The notes under the pieces are model-generated. The model was not told the origin of the DNA. It saw only the letters and a program-made list of their open reading frames with translations, and ran no database searches. A program made the position numbers and the translations under genes. A stretch of 64,000 nt of DNA, from positions 1,230,501-1,294,500 of the forward strand of contig JARHVA010002424.1 of the NCBI GenBank assembly GCA_037957365.1. Direction: 5' to 3'. This document shows positions 13,500-26,400 of the stretch, in pieces. This stretch comes from Torreya grandis. Lineage: Eukaryota; Streptophyta; Pinopsida; Cupressales; Taxaceae. Numbering within the stretch: the stretch's first letter is position 1; each line of letters opens with the position of its first letter.

Positions 13500-13700
13500 T
13501 AACCCATATATTTGAACTTCATTTTTAATGATATGGTGATTTAGAAGGCTCCTTCAGCAAGAGCACAAGGTTCCTACACATATCTAGATTAAGAAATGTT
13601 TATATGGCTATAGAAAACAAGACACAGTGGTCACGAAAAAGTTTGTTTCACAATTATATCCTACATAAAATGGCCATAATAGCTAACTATAACTATAGTG
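13500..13700 (+). pseudogene. Possible Ty1/copia reverse transcriptase remnant
   Basis: Two blocks in copia RT order can be seen on the plus strand. Around 13518-13550, acttcatttttaatgatatggtgatttagaa resembles the codons of the copia motif K-T/A-x-FL-x-GDLEE. Around 13590-13650, aaatgtttatatggcta followed by acaagacacagtggt resembles the codons for the K-x-LYGL-KQ-x-PRQW motif. Frameshifts separate the blocks and the YVDD region is not recognisable. A hairpin and purine-rich stretch near 14.6 kb would be placed correctly for this element's 3' end. The match is by eye and weak. Confidence 0.4.
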
Positions 13701-14587
13701 TACCAAGGATACTGAGGTCCTCCATTGGAATTAAAAACACCTAAAATGCACTCAAAAACTTTTGAAACTTACATCATTATGGATTACCTAAAGAAAAAAA
13801 ATATTTTAACTATCCTTATCTTGATTTATGACTTTAAAAATATAAATGGTGCAAGATCAAAACTTTGGTAGTGCATGGGTATAAAAATTAGAGTAGTTAT
13901 ATACAATTTAAAATATCTTACTCAATTAAGTACCTATGAAATGTTTTATAAAGATTTTTTGGATAAATTTAGTGTGTGGGATTTGGTGGGCCAAGACACA
14001 TGGACATGGCAGGAATGAAGTCTCATAAATCACATGTTTGACTTCCTCCCCATGTCTAACAATCCAAAAAGGTTAGGAAATCCCAACTTTCTAAGTGCAT
14101 GACCTATGGCTACGAGGTCTTGCTTACTAAAAAACTTAAGTATTGATTTTTGTTTTTGTACTAATAGATATGAAAAAAATTGATTGTCACATTTGACAAC
14201 TAAATTTTTTTGATAGAAAAATAGGGGGAAATTTTAGGAAAATAATAATAGAGCAACTTTATTAATTTGATTCTCTCTTTGAGATAAGACTATTTTAAAA
14301 TTATTACATCATGATTTCTTTACTAAACATGATTTTCTTATTAAATATATATTATGGGGTTAATATTATTTAATTACTACTATAAGAAATTATATTTCAT
14401 ATGATGATGAATGGATAGACATTTGATGATTATTTGGTGACTCATTATCTGATTTGGATTAGTTGTATATGAGGTTTTATGCATATGGATTATGATTATT
14501 CAATATTCTTATGTTTTAGTAGGATTTATATTGATTATATTGGTAAAGGCTAATTATTATTTATATTTATGAGGTGGATGTTGGAGA

Positions 14588-14626
14588 AATTATACTCTCC
14601 AATTTGATATGGGGGAGAGTATAATT
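14588..14626. other. Perfect 13-bp inverted repeat with G-rich loop edge
   Basis: AATTATACTCTCC (14588-14600) pairs perfectly with GGAGAGTATAATT (14614-14626) across a 13-nt loop. The GGGGGAGAG stretch inside resembles a polypurine tract, and TGTTGGAG, a common copia LTR start, follows at about 14653. A copia 3' end is possible. A plain hairpin is all that is shown directly. Confidence 0.5.
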
Positions 14627-15407
14627 AGGGAAGGTGATACAGATGAAAATGTTGGAGTTTTTGAGAATAGATAACCAACCTATCACACACCCCTTAGCAT
14701 AATAAAAATTGCATGGTTGATTTAATTTTTATTGTGTTTAGTTAATCTATGTTTGGATGGGTTGATATAGTTAGATTAATGTTTTGATACTAATCAATCT
14801 CATTTGTAAATTATTACTACTTACTAGATGAGGATATGGTTGCCATTGCATTATGTTCTAGTTATGCATATTTATAGATAACTTTATTTTTTGTTGTTAT
14901 TTGTATTTATGGTCATTAATTAGGGCATAAAGTGAGGAAAAATGAATTCATAGATGTCAAAATGTTGAATTTAGCATTGAAATAGTAAATTCACTATAGG
15001 TAACTTCAAATCTAAAAAATAGAAAGGATATTTTGTTGAACAAGGTATTGAAATCATGTTAGGTTAGGAAATGTGATTTTGTTATTTAGTAGTGGAAAAA
15101 TAATTCAACATGGGAGAGAAATTGTTGGATAGGCAAATAAACACATTTAATTGAGAGGTAAATTTTTTGGAGTAAATAAAATGGTCAACCAAATTCAAAA
15201 TCAATGGAATTGATAGAGAAAATAATAGATGCATAAGTAAAAATGAGTTTTAGAGAGTTAAAGAAGAGTTTTAGGGGATGATTAATATATGAATGGATTG
15301 AAAATGTTTGTTTTATTTTTTTAATTTTTTTGAATGATTGTAATGTAGTGATGGTTTAAATTTAATGTTGATAAAAATTAGTTAGATGCTAAAATATGTT
15401 ATTTGAA

Positions 15408-17580
15408 AGAGGTATTACTAGTACTTATGATTCGAGAGTGGAGACCTAGAGTGATGGCATGGATGGTAAGCTTTATAGAGTATGAGTTTGGTGTTTTAGA
15501 GGTGTGTAAATTAACTTACATTACATATATGAAATATATTAAAGTGGATAGAGAAATTTTGATATAATTTTTAAAGAGATAGCATAATGAGACTAATACA
15601 TTTCACTTATCAATAAGGGAGATAAATGTCACATTGGAGGATGTGTATTAGATTCTAGGAATTTTGATATAATGGAGATGGGTATATTAGGGGTATGGTC
15701 CATAGGAGATCACATTGTTTAGGATTTTTGGTGATGGTATGATTCCTATTATTATAAATAGTGTAGATGTAGATTATTGTACCAGATTAGAAATGGATTA
15801 TTTGACTATAGTAATCATGGCTATTGTTAGTGGAATTATGCTTACTAATAAGAGTGAGAGGTTATGTCCTATTGGTTTTATATATGTGATTAGATATATG
15901 ATGGATATGGGTGAGATGTTTAGATGGGGTCCATCATTTATATCACACTTATACCAAGATTTACATCATGTAGTTTATATATCATAGAGAGATTGGTCCT
16001 TTGACATTACTATAGGTATAGTACTGGGAGCACTTTGATATAGAAAGGCTGATTGGACATATGAACACTCAATTTGATGATGAGATATTGGCATATGGGT
16101 GGTACATGATTATTGTCACACATTGATCACACTTAGGTGATTTGGAGTTTTATAGGAGGGATATCAATGAGTTAGGTGATGATCATATCACCTAGAGACT
16201 GTATAGGGAGATTATAGTTTAATGGCCACATAATGACCTTCATATGGATTATATGATGACCTTGTGTTACATTATTGGGACACATGATTACAAAATACAA
16301 AGATATCACCAAAATAGGGTGATGAGATAGTTTGGGGTGAGATATCATATACCAGTTGAGCCACATGTATTTTCATGATCGGTGGGGGAGAGAACACGGT
16401 GGGGCATAACCATTTGTCAAATGATAGTGGATCATAGTTGCTCACAGTTATAGACTATTAGGTGGAGTGATTAGAGAGACATGATTTACATGAGATTTTT
16501 TGATGGATATGTAGATTCATGGGCTTGATAGAGACCACATAGACTGACTATTCCATATGGACCACCATGGACATGGAAGTAGATTTTGGTGGATAACTTG
16601 AATAGTCATCTAAGAGGCACATGATTAGGATCCCAAATTAGAAGAACTATTATAGGAGATAGAGGATGAGCATGATCATGAGGTAGAGGATGTGTTGTGG
16701 AGATTATCTAATTGCATAATGTGGAGATCATTGAGATGATGTAGAGATTTTGCATTAGGTAGGGGTTAATATTGATGTGAGTACAAGTATGGATATGAAT
16801 ACAGAGTAGAGGGTTGGAGGGGATACACCATTGATATAGGTTGATAGTGAGGAGGATAAAGAGGAGGAGGATGTGATCATGAGAGAATCATAAGACACCT
16901 AGATAAATAGAGAGGATGTGGTTGGTTTTTCATGCATTTTAAGATCTATATAGGATCATGTGTTTATTGATAGACTCTAAGAGGAGATTAGAGATCATGC
17001 TAAATAGATTGATGGATTATACTAGGAGGATTCTAGATTACAAGTTGTAGTTGATGTTAGAGGGAAATATATGACTAAGATCAGATGATTATAGTCTAAG
17101 GTTGATATATTACAAGTGATTATAGATGGGATAAATGGAGATGACATGGATAAAACATTGGTTACACATGATTTACAAACCCAAATTACAAATTGTACAA
17201 TGTTGACACTATGCTAAAAATAGGAGATACATTAAGGATGGAGATAGCTAAGGATAGAGTGTTAATATCTAGATAGGGCTAGATTTATACCTTGGAAAAA
17301 GTGATAAGGACCATAGAGCAGGCCATATATTATAGGAGATTATATGAGGAGGCTATAACACATTCTTAAAGGGAATCATTATTTAGGGAGTACTCTTTGA
17401 GTCATTTGGCATAAACTAGATTAATTCAACCTATTGAGTTAGAGAGGTCAATGAGATAGTTACAGTATGTGATGGATCCTCCATGAGGCACACCATGATG
17501 TGAGGAGTTATTCTCTAGACTAGAAACTCTACCACATGGATAAGATGAGACATAAACATAGGGGATATATGATAGATTGT
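15408..17580 (+). pseudogene. Plant mobile domain (PMD) gene of element A, antisense to pol
   Basis: The broken plus-strand frame carries hallmarks of the plant mobile domain (aminotransferase-like PMD, the domain of MAIN/MAIL-type proteins and of several transposons). In order: TNTFHLSIREINVTLEDVY near 15595-15655; an open stretch 15715-15987 (GDGMIPIIINSVDVDY...); then REIGPLTLL*V*YWEHF near 15990-16040; and RVMR*FGVRYHIPVEP near 16320-16365. YVDSWA and IPYGPPWTW follow. The part after about 16650 is acidic and low complexity. Stops are almost all TAG/TGA at Gln, Trp or Arg positions. It lies convergent with pol, 1.6 kb beyond the integrase end. PMD proteins act in silencing and transposon control in plants. 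What the domain does inside a retroelement is not known from sequence. This copy is dead. Confidence 0.88.
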
Positions 17581-19205
17581 CTTAGTGATGTATACATATT
17601 TAGAGATTTGTATTTTATATAGATACATTATATATATGATGGTGATGATTTATGAGACCTTGTACTTTATATATTGGACATTTATGGACTATTTATTGAT
17701 TTATATGGACTTTATGTATGACTTATATATGTATGGATATATTGTAGCACTGGTTATATTTCTTGTATTTTGATTTATGATAGTATGTTTTTTTAAAATT
17801 ATTTTAGCATATAGATTATGAATTTATGACTTATGTGATGTATGATTGGTTTTATGAATGGATTAGAATGTGACATAGTTGCATTTCATTTATTTGTTTT
17901 TTCCTTGCATTGGATTTCCAATAATATTGAGCTTTGATCAAATTGATTTTTAATTTAGTATAAAATACATTACCACCAATGATATTAAATAATCATGATG
18001 AATGTTGATGTTTTAAGCATATGGACAACAGAAAGAATAAATTATATAAAAGTAAAGTATGCCATGATATAATAAAACCATAACCATACTATTATGCATT
18101 TCAAAAAATAATCTTTTTAAACACATAGAAAACAATAATTAATTGCAATATGTGAAAACAAAAAGTAAGGTAAATAATTTTGAACACACACATAATGAAA
18201 ATTGCAACAATACTAAGCAAGAGTGATACAAAAATAAACAAACAAAGAGTAATGTTAACAATAAAAAAATGATCACCATAGACAAAGTAAAGGAAATAAA
18301 CATGTAAATGGATAAAGATAAAATGAAGTAAAATAACCTATTTAATGGTTACAGATAGAGAAATGGATAAAATAACCAATTTTAATGGTTAGAAATAGAA
18401 AACCAAAAAATTTAAAAAGAAAAAAACACAAAAGATTTAAGTAGAAAAGTGGTAAACAAAGATAATTTAAGGGATGGACAATTGTAGCCAAGAGAAACTA
18501 TAGTTACCAAACAATTGAGGAAGAAGCATAAGAATAAGGTCATCCACATTTGGGGAAATGGATTTTGGGGAAGAAGATGGCCAAGTTAACCCTAGAGACC
18601 CCTTGTCTCTAAGCATTTCCTGCATAATCGACCCGAGACAAATTCTATGTAGTGATTCAAGCTAGATTAGTTCTTACAATATGAGAAGTGATGAGAAATT
18701 GGATTATTGATGAAGCATTTTGAGTGTTGGATGAAAAGGATGCACGAGTGACCCACTCAAGAATGAGTGAACAATGTGGAAGTTAGCTAGAATTGTAGAT
18801 GTGTTTTCTTGTTGTTTTTAGAAATGTTTTTATATTTTTATATTTTTTCATATTTTGGGATTTTTGAAATAAGGAATATAAAATACATTTTGCTGCTATC
18901 ATGAGAAAGAATTTAGGTTCTCATATAGAAATATCAACCCTAAACTTAGCATGTTATAGGATAAATGACTAACAACTAACAAAATGATAAACATGAGAAT
19001 ATACAATGGATTAATAAAAGGTGATGACCTCAAGTAAATATGGTAAGTATAGATAATGGTTTACTCATGGTGACAAAAACCTAGCTTTCACCATGGTACT
19101 TATCTAAACTATCAGTAAGTTAGTTTTCACATTTGGATGATCTATATACACATTTTTGCTTTATTACTTTTTTTATATATACTAATAACAACATATATAA
19201 TAATT
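17581..19205. other. Spacer between PMD and pol in element A
   Basis: This non-coding interval is conserved with 36460-38094 of element B (reverse complement), for example the block around 18320-18420 with the repeated aaccattaaaa/taatggtta motif and the catcttctt/ccccaaa stretch near 18570. The conservation shows that the spacer is part of the element and that pol and PMD are convergent units sharing it. A small open stretch at 17585-17773 is a T/A-rich shadow. Confidence 0.65.
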
Positions 19206-20330
19206 TTAGACATAGAATATTTTAAGGTGCATGATGTTAATATGTTTATCAAGATCCTCTCCATCTTTTATGGCTAGTTTGTAAGATCTTGATCCATACT
19301 TGGTAATAACAATGTATGGATCTAACCATTTATGTTCAACTTTTCCCTTCTCTCTCTCTCTCAGCATTAGTGTTTCATTGGTTTTCATTAAGAATAAGAT
19401 CTCTGATTACAAATTCCCTAAATTTAATACACTTATTATAGTTATGGAAAAGGTGATTATGTTAAATTTATAGATGGTTTAAAGTATTTATTCATTTCTC
19501 ATCTAAGAGATTGAGTTCACTTAGGTGTGAAGTTAGATATGATTATTCATGTATGATTTGTTATAATGATATTCATAAAGATGGAATATTGACATCTATG
19601 AGAAGAATAGACTCACTTCCATAAATAAGGGAATAAGGGGTTGCCCCTATTGGTGTGTGGATACTAGTGCAATATGCCCAAAGGGTGGAATATAATTAAG
19701 TATGTTAGTCATGACCAAATTAATTAACAACTCTTTTTAGGATGCAAAAAATATTTTTTTTTGTTGCCTTAGCTTGGACATTACCTTGTGGGTAATAAGG
19801 AGTTGACTATCTATGTTTGATATGATAGGTTTGACAAAGAGTCCTAACATATCTATTTTTGAATGATTTACCATTGTCAAAAATGAGAGTGGAAGGAATA
19901 CCAAAGTGACAAATAATTTGGTTGAGTATAAACTTGGAAATTTGCTTTCTAGTAATATAGGTAAGGGGCATTACCTCAACCCATTTGGTAAAATACGTGG
20001 TTGTTTTTATAATATGCTTATGTCTATCAAAATAGCTAGGATTTATTTTTACAATGAGGTCTAACCCCCATGTGGAAAATGGCCAAGGTGATGTGATAGG
20101 TTTCAGAGCATATGATGGACTATGTATAATATCCCCATGTTTTTGATAGGGTATACACTTTTTGGCATAGGCACATGAATTATATTCCATTTTAGGCCAA
20201 TAAAAACCTATAAAAGAAATTTTTTTGCAAGGATAATACCACTTAAATGTGTTCCACAAACACCCTCATGAACATATCTAATTACCAAACTAGATTATTT
20301 AGAAATTAAAATATGTATAAGGGTTCCATC
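19206..20330 (-). pseudogene. Integrase of element A
   Basis: The minus-strand stretch 20259-19807 encodes a zinc-binding-like segment and the start of the DDE integrase core: FYWPKMEYNSC, CIPYQKHGDIIH, TSPWPFSTWGLDLI (first catalytic Asp region), YFTKWVEVMPLTYI, and FGIPSTLIFDNG (second Asp region). The C-terminal end is the separate stretch 19388-19206, closing with GEDLDKHINIMHLKIFYV and a stop. This is the typical Tat-lineage integrase C-terminus without a chromodomain. Between the pieces the frame is broken. The enzyme would insert the cDNA into the genome. This copy is non-functional and about three-quarters identical in protein to the integrase at 35381-36459. Confidence 0.9.
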
Positions 20331-23300
20331 ATAGCCTCAATGATACAGGGTGTTTCTAAGGATGGTATAGTGAGATGTGCATTGAATAAAGAATTTTCAT
20401 TGGTTACATGATAAGTTAAATGGGAGGGTATGATTATGAATGTATGTATAGATATTGAAGTACCATGGAGGAGTTATAACAATCACCTTTAAAACCATTT
20501 ATAAATAAAGTGTATCATAAGTTGGTATCCTTAAGTACTCAGCCAAAAATTTGTTATGTTTTATGCTCAAATCTAGTAAGTAACCAATTGTTACCATAAT
20601 GTCTGCTTATCAATTATTTATTCTTGGCACTTATTCAAATTGGATGTACTCAAAAGATGATTTAAAGTTATCCACCATACACTTATAATGGATTAGTTTA
20701 TCATCATGAGCTTTGAATTCATTAGTGACTTGATTGATGATAATCTTAAAATCACCAAAAATAAGGAGATGTTAGATTCCCCACTGAATTTCCGTCTTGA
20801 GACCTACTATGAGACCTTCATATTGTAATATGTTATTTGTACAAGGGAATTCAATTTGGAATGAGTTAGGAATGCAACCTTTATCAAGTGTGACCAACAT
20901 GATTCCTACCCTTGAGACATGATTAGTAAAGGAACCATCAAAGAAAAACTAAAAAATTATAGACTCATCTATACACATGATTGCATCATCAAGAATTCTA
21001 TAATGAGGGGTGCTTTGCCATTGAGCAATGCTTCTACCAATACATTTTCTTTAAGTTTTCTTTTGATCATATTTTGGTTAACATACTCTATTTAAAACTC
21101 ACTAAGAAGCATAACCCACTTATTCATCCTACCTATTAGATTGGTTCTAGATAAAATATATTTAAGAGGGTCAATCTTAGAAATAATATTATTTTTATTG
21201 TTAAACATGTAATGTCATAGTTTTTGAAAAGCAAAAACAACTAAAAGATAAGATTTTTCTATTTAAGAGTAGTTTAGCTCATATGATATCAATGTTATTA
21301 TCAATTAGGAAACTTCTCATTCTTTCCCATTATCATCATGTTATTCTAATAATGATCCAAATGCAAATTGAGTAGCTAAAAGGTAAAACAAAAAAGGTTT
21401 ACCTGTAAAAAGTGGCATTAGCATTGGTGGGTTGAAAATATATTGCTTGTGATTGTCAAATTATTTTTAACAATTTTTGTTCCATGTAAAATGAGTGTCC
21501 TTCAACAAAATGGTGAATGGGTGAAAAATGTCTACAAGTTGAGATATGAATCTTCTTATTGCTTTTATTTTCCCTTGTAGAATTATAAGTTGTTTAACAT
21601 TTTTAGGTGGAGGCATATCCATGATATTTGAGACCTTTTAAGTATCAACTTCAATGCCACATTATTAAATAATGAATCCTAAAATATTTATTTATGTTAC
21701 ACCATATATGCATTTCTTTATATTCAATCTCATGTTGTACACTCTCACGTATTCAAAAATATGGTGAAGTACTTGAGGGTGGTCTTTCCTAGATTTAGAT
21801 TTAGATAGAATATCATATACATAGTCTTCTATAATATCATTAAGCATGTCATAAAAAATGATGGTTATTCCTATTGATATGTAGATCTAACATTTTTCAA
21901 ATTAAAATGCATCACCTGATAAAACAATGTCCCCCTTGGAGTTATAAATGTCATTTTGTGTTGATCTTTGACATAAATATTTATTTTATTATAGCTTGAA
22001 AAACCATCAAATAAAGATAGCATCTCATGACCTGGAGTTGAATCTAAAATCATATCTATGTTAGGTAATGGAAAATCATCCTTCGATCATGCTTTGTTTA
22101 TATCATAGAAGTTTGTACAAAATCTAATCCCTTTTGGTTTATTTGACATTGGTATAATGTTTGATATCCATTATGAGTAGTCAATAAGATGTATGCAATT
22201 AATATCCAACTACTTCTTTAGTTCTTCCTTTACTAGTAGTGCAATCTTGGGATGCATCTTATAGAGTTTTTGTTTTACTAGTTTTATATCTAGATGTACC
22301 ATAATGTGATGAAATACTAAATCTAGATTTAGTCCTGGCATATTTTAATAAGACCATGTGAACACATCAGAGAAATCATGAAGTAGAAGTGTAAATATGC
22401 CTCTTTTTTCTTGAGTGAGTGATATGGCAAACCTCATAATTTTAAGATCTTCTTTGATGTTGATGTTTATACGAATGGTTTCTTTAACATGTAGAGTTAA
22501 TTCATCTATATAATCTAGGGGTGGTGTAGGAAGATGGAAATCTTCTTCAAATTATTTATGTTTTGATGTGAAGGTAGAACTCATATAATGATGTAATGTA
22601 TTTTGGACCCCAAAAATGTTGAATCTACTAGTTATATTAGAAATCCTTTCTTGTGGTCACTTGCTAGAATTTGATCTTATGTTCTAAATAATTTGGATAT
22701 AGCTTCATCATTCTAAAAATGATCAAGTTGAGGTGTGGATAGCTGGTCCCATTGTATAAGAGATGGATATGCAAGGTCAAGTGTAAGGATAACATTTTCA
22801 CTAAATATGTTAGTAAGGAAAATATCTTCTTAACGTCTAATTATGGAACCCATCTTACTTTCCAAAGAAACATCTTCTAACTCACTATAAGAGTCACCTT
22901 AGGTGAGTTTAAGATGCACATTAAGTGGGTTAAATAATATACCATGTTTTTCCTCATTTTATTTTAGTGTGATAGGTTTAATGGAACCTTGTTCATGGAG
23001 GACAATACCTTTGCCTTTATAGTTAATAATATTACACATGATGGATTTTACAACAAGATATTTTTTGGTGTAAAAAAAGTAGCTAGTTCATTAGAATAAA
23101 TCCATGAATAATTTGAATCTTTGATATGTTCATTGGAAAGAAAACGTCCCTCAATAAATTATGTCTGACCAAGCTTATTAACCATACTTTGATCCTTTAG
23201 ATGATGTGTTCTACCATAATCATTTAGATTGATGTGTGTTATACTTATGTAAAAATCCTAGATAATATAACCATTCATGCCTTGATCAATGATTTTAAAT

Positions 23301-23471
23301 TGGTAAAAAATGGATGGGGATGATTTGTTAGCGGGTGGTGGATTAGAAGCTTTATCAATGTAAGGTTTATTAGAAACTTATTCAATAGATGGTTGATTTG
23401 AATCTTAATCAGATATTCTATTTGAATCTTATTTGAATGGTTGATTAGTTTTTTAATTGGTTAATTTTTTT
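20331..23471 (-). pseudogene. Reverse transcriptase and dual RNase H of element A (5' end cut)
   Basis: On the minus strand: the end of the PR-RT linker (23471 to about 22350); RT (about 22310-21560), including 22053-21871 with GHEMLSLFDGFSSYNKI and MTFITPRGTLFYQVM; the catalytic box YVYD at 21812-21823 in place of YVDD; then DILSKSKSRKDHPQVL. RNase H follows (about 21500-21050). A second, archaeal-type RNase H (about 20960-20600) has recognisable FFDGSF and DDKLIHYK-like motifs. The YVDD to YVYD change removes a catalytic aspartate and is shared with element B. The frame is broken by many TAG/TAA codons. At 23471 the homology to B ends and unrelated, oppositely oriented gag sequence begins. 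Confidence 0.88.
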
Positions 23472-25530
23472 CATCTAATTCAAGTTTAAACAATCAAAAT
23501 TTGATTACACCAAATTTGAATACACACTCAACTTCACAAGGTTACAATAAAATTATTCTGAGTTTGAATTTTCATTCAAACTCATTAATCAACCCCAAAT
23601 AGATATTCCAAAGCTCACCAATTATATCCAATCAAAATCAAATATTTAATACATATTCTAGCTTACCCAATCAATCATCCAATCCTAGTTTTAATGATGC
23701 TTCATTCACATTCAATACTCTAAGTTTAAATAATAGTTACCAAATTAGTTTACTTCTTCTAACATACTTGGATCAGTTCCATCCAATCCAAATTTAATCC
23801 CAATTCCAAATCAAATCCAAATAAATTTAACTTTAATCCAAATATTTCATTTAATTCTTTCCCAAATCCAAACACAAACTTAAACCAAAACCAAACACAA
23901 TATAATTCCAACCTTAAATTCAATAATACAAACACAAATTCTAATTCAAACTTTAACCAAAACCAAAACAACCCAATCCAAAATTCCAACAAATCTATTT
24001 CAAACTTAGGTTTTAATCCAAACTCCAACATGCTTATATAACAAAACAATTCAAATTTGTTTAACCAAACAATTTTTGGTTATAACACCAATCCTAATTC
24101 CATGAACTTCAATACCAATACACCAAACAATTCAAGTTTCAACCCAAACCCGAATCAAACAAACTCAAACATAAAATTTACACAAAACCCCAGCCTTGGT
24201 TTTAATCCAAACACAAATCAAACCAATTTTGGTTTTAATCCAAATTAAAATCAAACTAATTTTGGTTCCAATAAAAATCCAAACCTTGGTTATAACTCCA
24301 ATACCTTTTCACAACCTCAAAATGTTAATTTCTACAATAAAAATCTAAACAATTTTAATCAACATACTCCCCAAAACACAAATAAAATTTTGAGTCACCC
24401 ACCTAATTCATTAAGTCAAATGAACCAACTATCCCCATATCTCATGCAGGAATTTCAAATAATAAAAGATAGAGGCTTGCAAGATGGCACTTATAATCAG
24501 CCAAAAAATTTAATTTTGAGTAAATATGCTCATATCCATATGATTTAAGTAAAATGACTACACCTTTTTCCAAATTACTTTGAACTCCCAAAATTTGATA
24601 AGTATAAAGGTAAAGGAGATCCCAAAGAAAATCTAATTGGGTTTTATCACACATGTGTAGACATTGCCTATAGTAACAAATACATGTTGCATTTATTTAC
24701 ACAAAGTCTCAAGGTCCAAGCCCTTGCATGGTTCTCATGAATTTTGAAAGGATCCATATTCACATTTGAATAATTATCTAAAAAAAATTCATACACTTCT
24801 CTTATAATATTGAAAAAGACGTCACCACTTTAGTTTTACACAACATTAAGTAATACAACAACAAAATGTTTGCTTCCTTCCTCCAAAAATGGTGAACACT
24901 AGAAAGTTGTTTTACATGGTCATTTATTGAAATAGGACTTGTGTAAATTTTAATGAATAAATTAAAATTAGATTTGGGACACCATTTTTTACTTCTTAGC
25001 CCAAGGTCTTTTGATGAGATTATCAAAAATGGAATTCAAGTAGAAAGAACTTTGATTAATAAAGGTGTAATCAAAATATTTAAACCAGATAATAGTAATT
25101 ATTTAAAATCATAGACAAATAAAAATTCTTTTCCAAAAATAAAAATCTTTTTGGAGATAGTGTAACTGATGTAAAATAGATTCAAAACCCTCAAACACAA
25201 ACATACAACCAACCAATCCACACCATTACAATTCTTGGTGGACAATTAAAATAATCATACCTACATTTAAGTTCATTCAATTGGGTGACACTTACGAGCA
25301 TGTTTTCTAAAATTTGGCCCATGTAAACATGATTATATGGATAAACACTAAACCCTTTGAAGAAATTATTCCCAAACCTGATTGGTACATAGAAGATGAA
25401 TATTGTGAATACCATCAGATTCAAGGATATTTGACTAATCATTATATGTTCCTAAAACACTATATTCAAGACCTAATTGATATAGGTGACATAACAATTG
25501 AAAATCCATCATATAAATAATCTAACAATA
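23472..25530 (+). pseudogene. Gag of element B with long Asn-rich N-terminal region
   Basis: From 23472 to about 24440 the frame is extremely rich in Asn, Phe, Pro and Thr, with recurring NxNPNxNxTNFGFNPN-like units; 24057-24248 is one open piece. The Gag core follows at about 24570-24790: NYFELPKFDKYKGKGDPKEN, YMLHLFTQSLKVQALAWFS, LKGSIFTFE. This is the Retrotrans_gag fold signature. After a broken stretch, 25314-25520 encodes PKPDWYIEDEYCEYHQIQG...FLKHYIQDLIDIGDITIENPS, the knuckle-like segment of this group with most of its cysteines replaced. Gag would form the virus-like particle and bind element RNA. The true start and 5' LTR are lost at the junction with element A. Confidence 0.88.
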
Positions 25531-25959
25531 AAAAATTAGGGATATACCAAGACCCATTCCCTAATCATGAACAAGGAAAGGGTAGCCAGAACCTAGTAAT
25601 GTTAACCAAGATAGTCATCCATTTGATTATATAATCAATAACATCAATATGGTGCATAGACATGTTAATATTATTAATTTTCCAACATATGAGTGATCCA
25701 TCACCACAAGATGTACAAAATTTACCCTCCCAAGTTCATCATCCACTAATGTTGAATGTAAGTACAGCATTATTGATTATCTTTAGAAAATGTCAGCCAA
25801 TATTTTAATTTTAGACCTTCTCAATACATCCCTATGTATAAATATATTTTGTATAAAGTTTTCCAAGTTTCCAATGTTCCTCAAAACATTAATCTTAAAA
25901 ATTTATAAGTGTCAATAGGTTCTTTGAAAAAAAAATCAAGTAACATTTGATCCTTTTGA

Positions 25960-26400
25960 TGTTTCTCCTTTAGGCTCAGATCATAACCTCTGATTGTATT
26001 TAGAGGTTATTATTTATAGGAATAAAGTAAAAAGGGTTTTTATAGATAATGGTTTGGCCCTTAATCTATGTATAATAAGACTCATAAAACATGTAGGATA
26101 TCTAATAATAACATTAGAAATAAACATCATTACCATAAAGGCATATCATAGTAATGAGTGTCAGTCTATCGACACAATCCATCTTCCTTTGATGGTAGGG
26201 TCTATCATCAAAGAAACTCTTATTTATGTTCTCAATCTTGGTTTACCATACAATATACTCCTTGGACATCTATGGATTCATTCTATGAATTCCATTCCAT
26301 TTAATATTCACCAATGTTTGAAATTCTCCCATGCAGGGATGGAAGTTACTATACAAGGTGATCCTCATCCCTTCTAATATTGCAAGCTATTAGAAGATAA
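25960..26400 (+). pseudogene. Aspartic protease of element B
   Basis: The open stretch 25994-26377 encodes a retropepsin-like domain: VKRVFIDNGLALNLC with the active-site Asp in a D-N-G context (common in this plant group), then the hydrophobic strand LPLMVGSIIKETLIYVLN, and YNILLGHLWIHSMNSIPF with the flap/C-terminal signature ILLG-x-x-WIH. HQCLKFSHAGMEVTIQGDPHPF closes it, a typical end for Tat protease. It would cleave the Gag-Pol polyprotein. The domain itself is nearly free of stops, unlike its surroundings. Confidence 0.9.

Larger units (their letters stand above)
14888..23471 (-). mobile_element. Tat-lineage Ty3/gypsy element A, 3' part only, minus orientation
   Basis: Pol reads leftwards from 23471 to 19206 (PR-RT linker, RT, RNase H, second RNase H, integrase). 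After a 1.6-kb spacer comes a plant mobile domain gene on the opposite strand (15408-17580). The whole segment is collinear, in inverted orientation, with element B from about 26561 to 40830. Homology stops abruptly at both ends: at about 14888, before any PPT or LTR, and at 23471, inside the linker upstream of RT. Gag, protease and both LTRs are therefore absent. Over 20041-20160 versus 35510-35629 I count 18 differences in 120 bases, an old separation. A second, archaeal-type RNase H before integrase is the hallmark used for the Tat assignment. Confidence 0.88.

Noticed and set aside
17585..17773. Plus-strand frame rich in Tyr/Met just after the PMD gene
   Set aside because: It lies in the conserved non-coding spacer. 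The matching part of element B is not open, and the composition is that of TAT-rich DNA.
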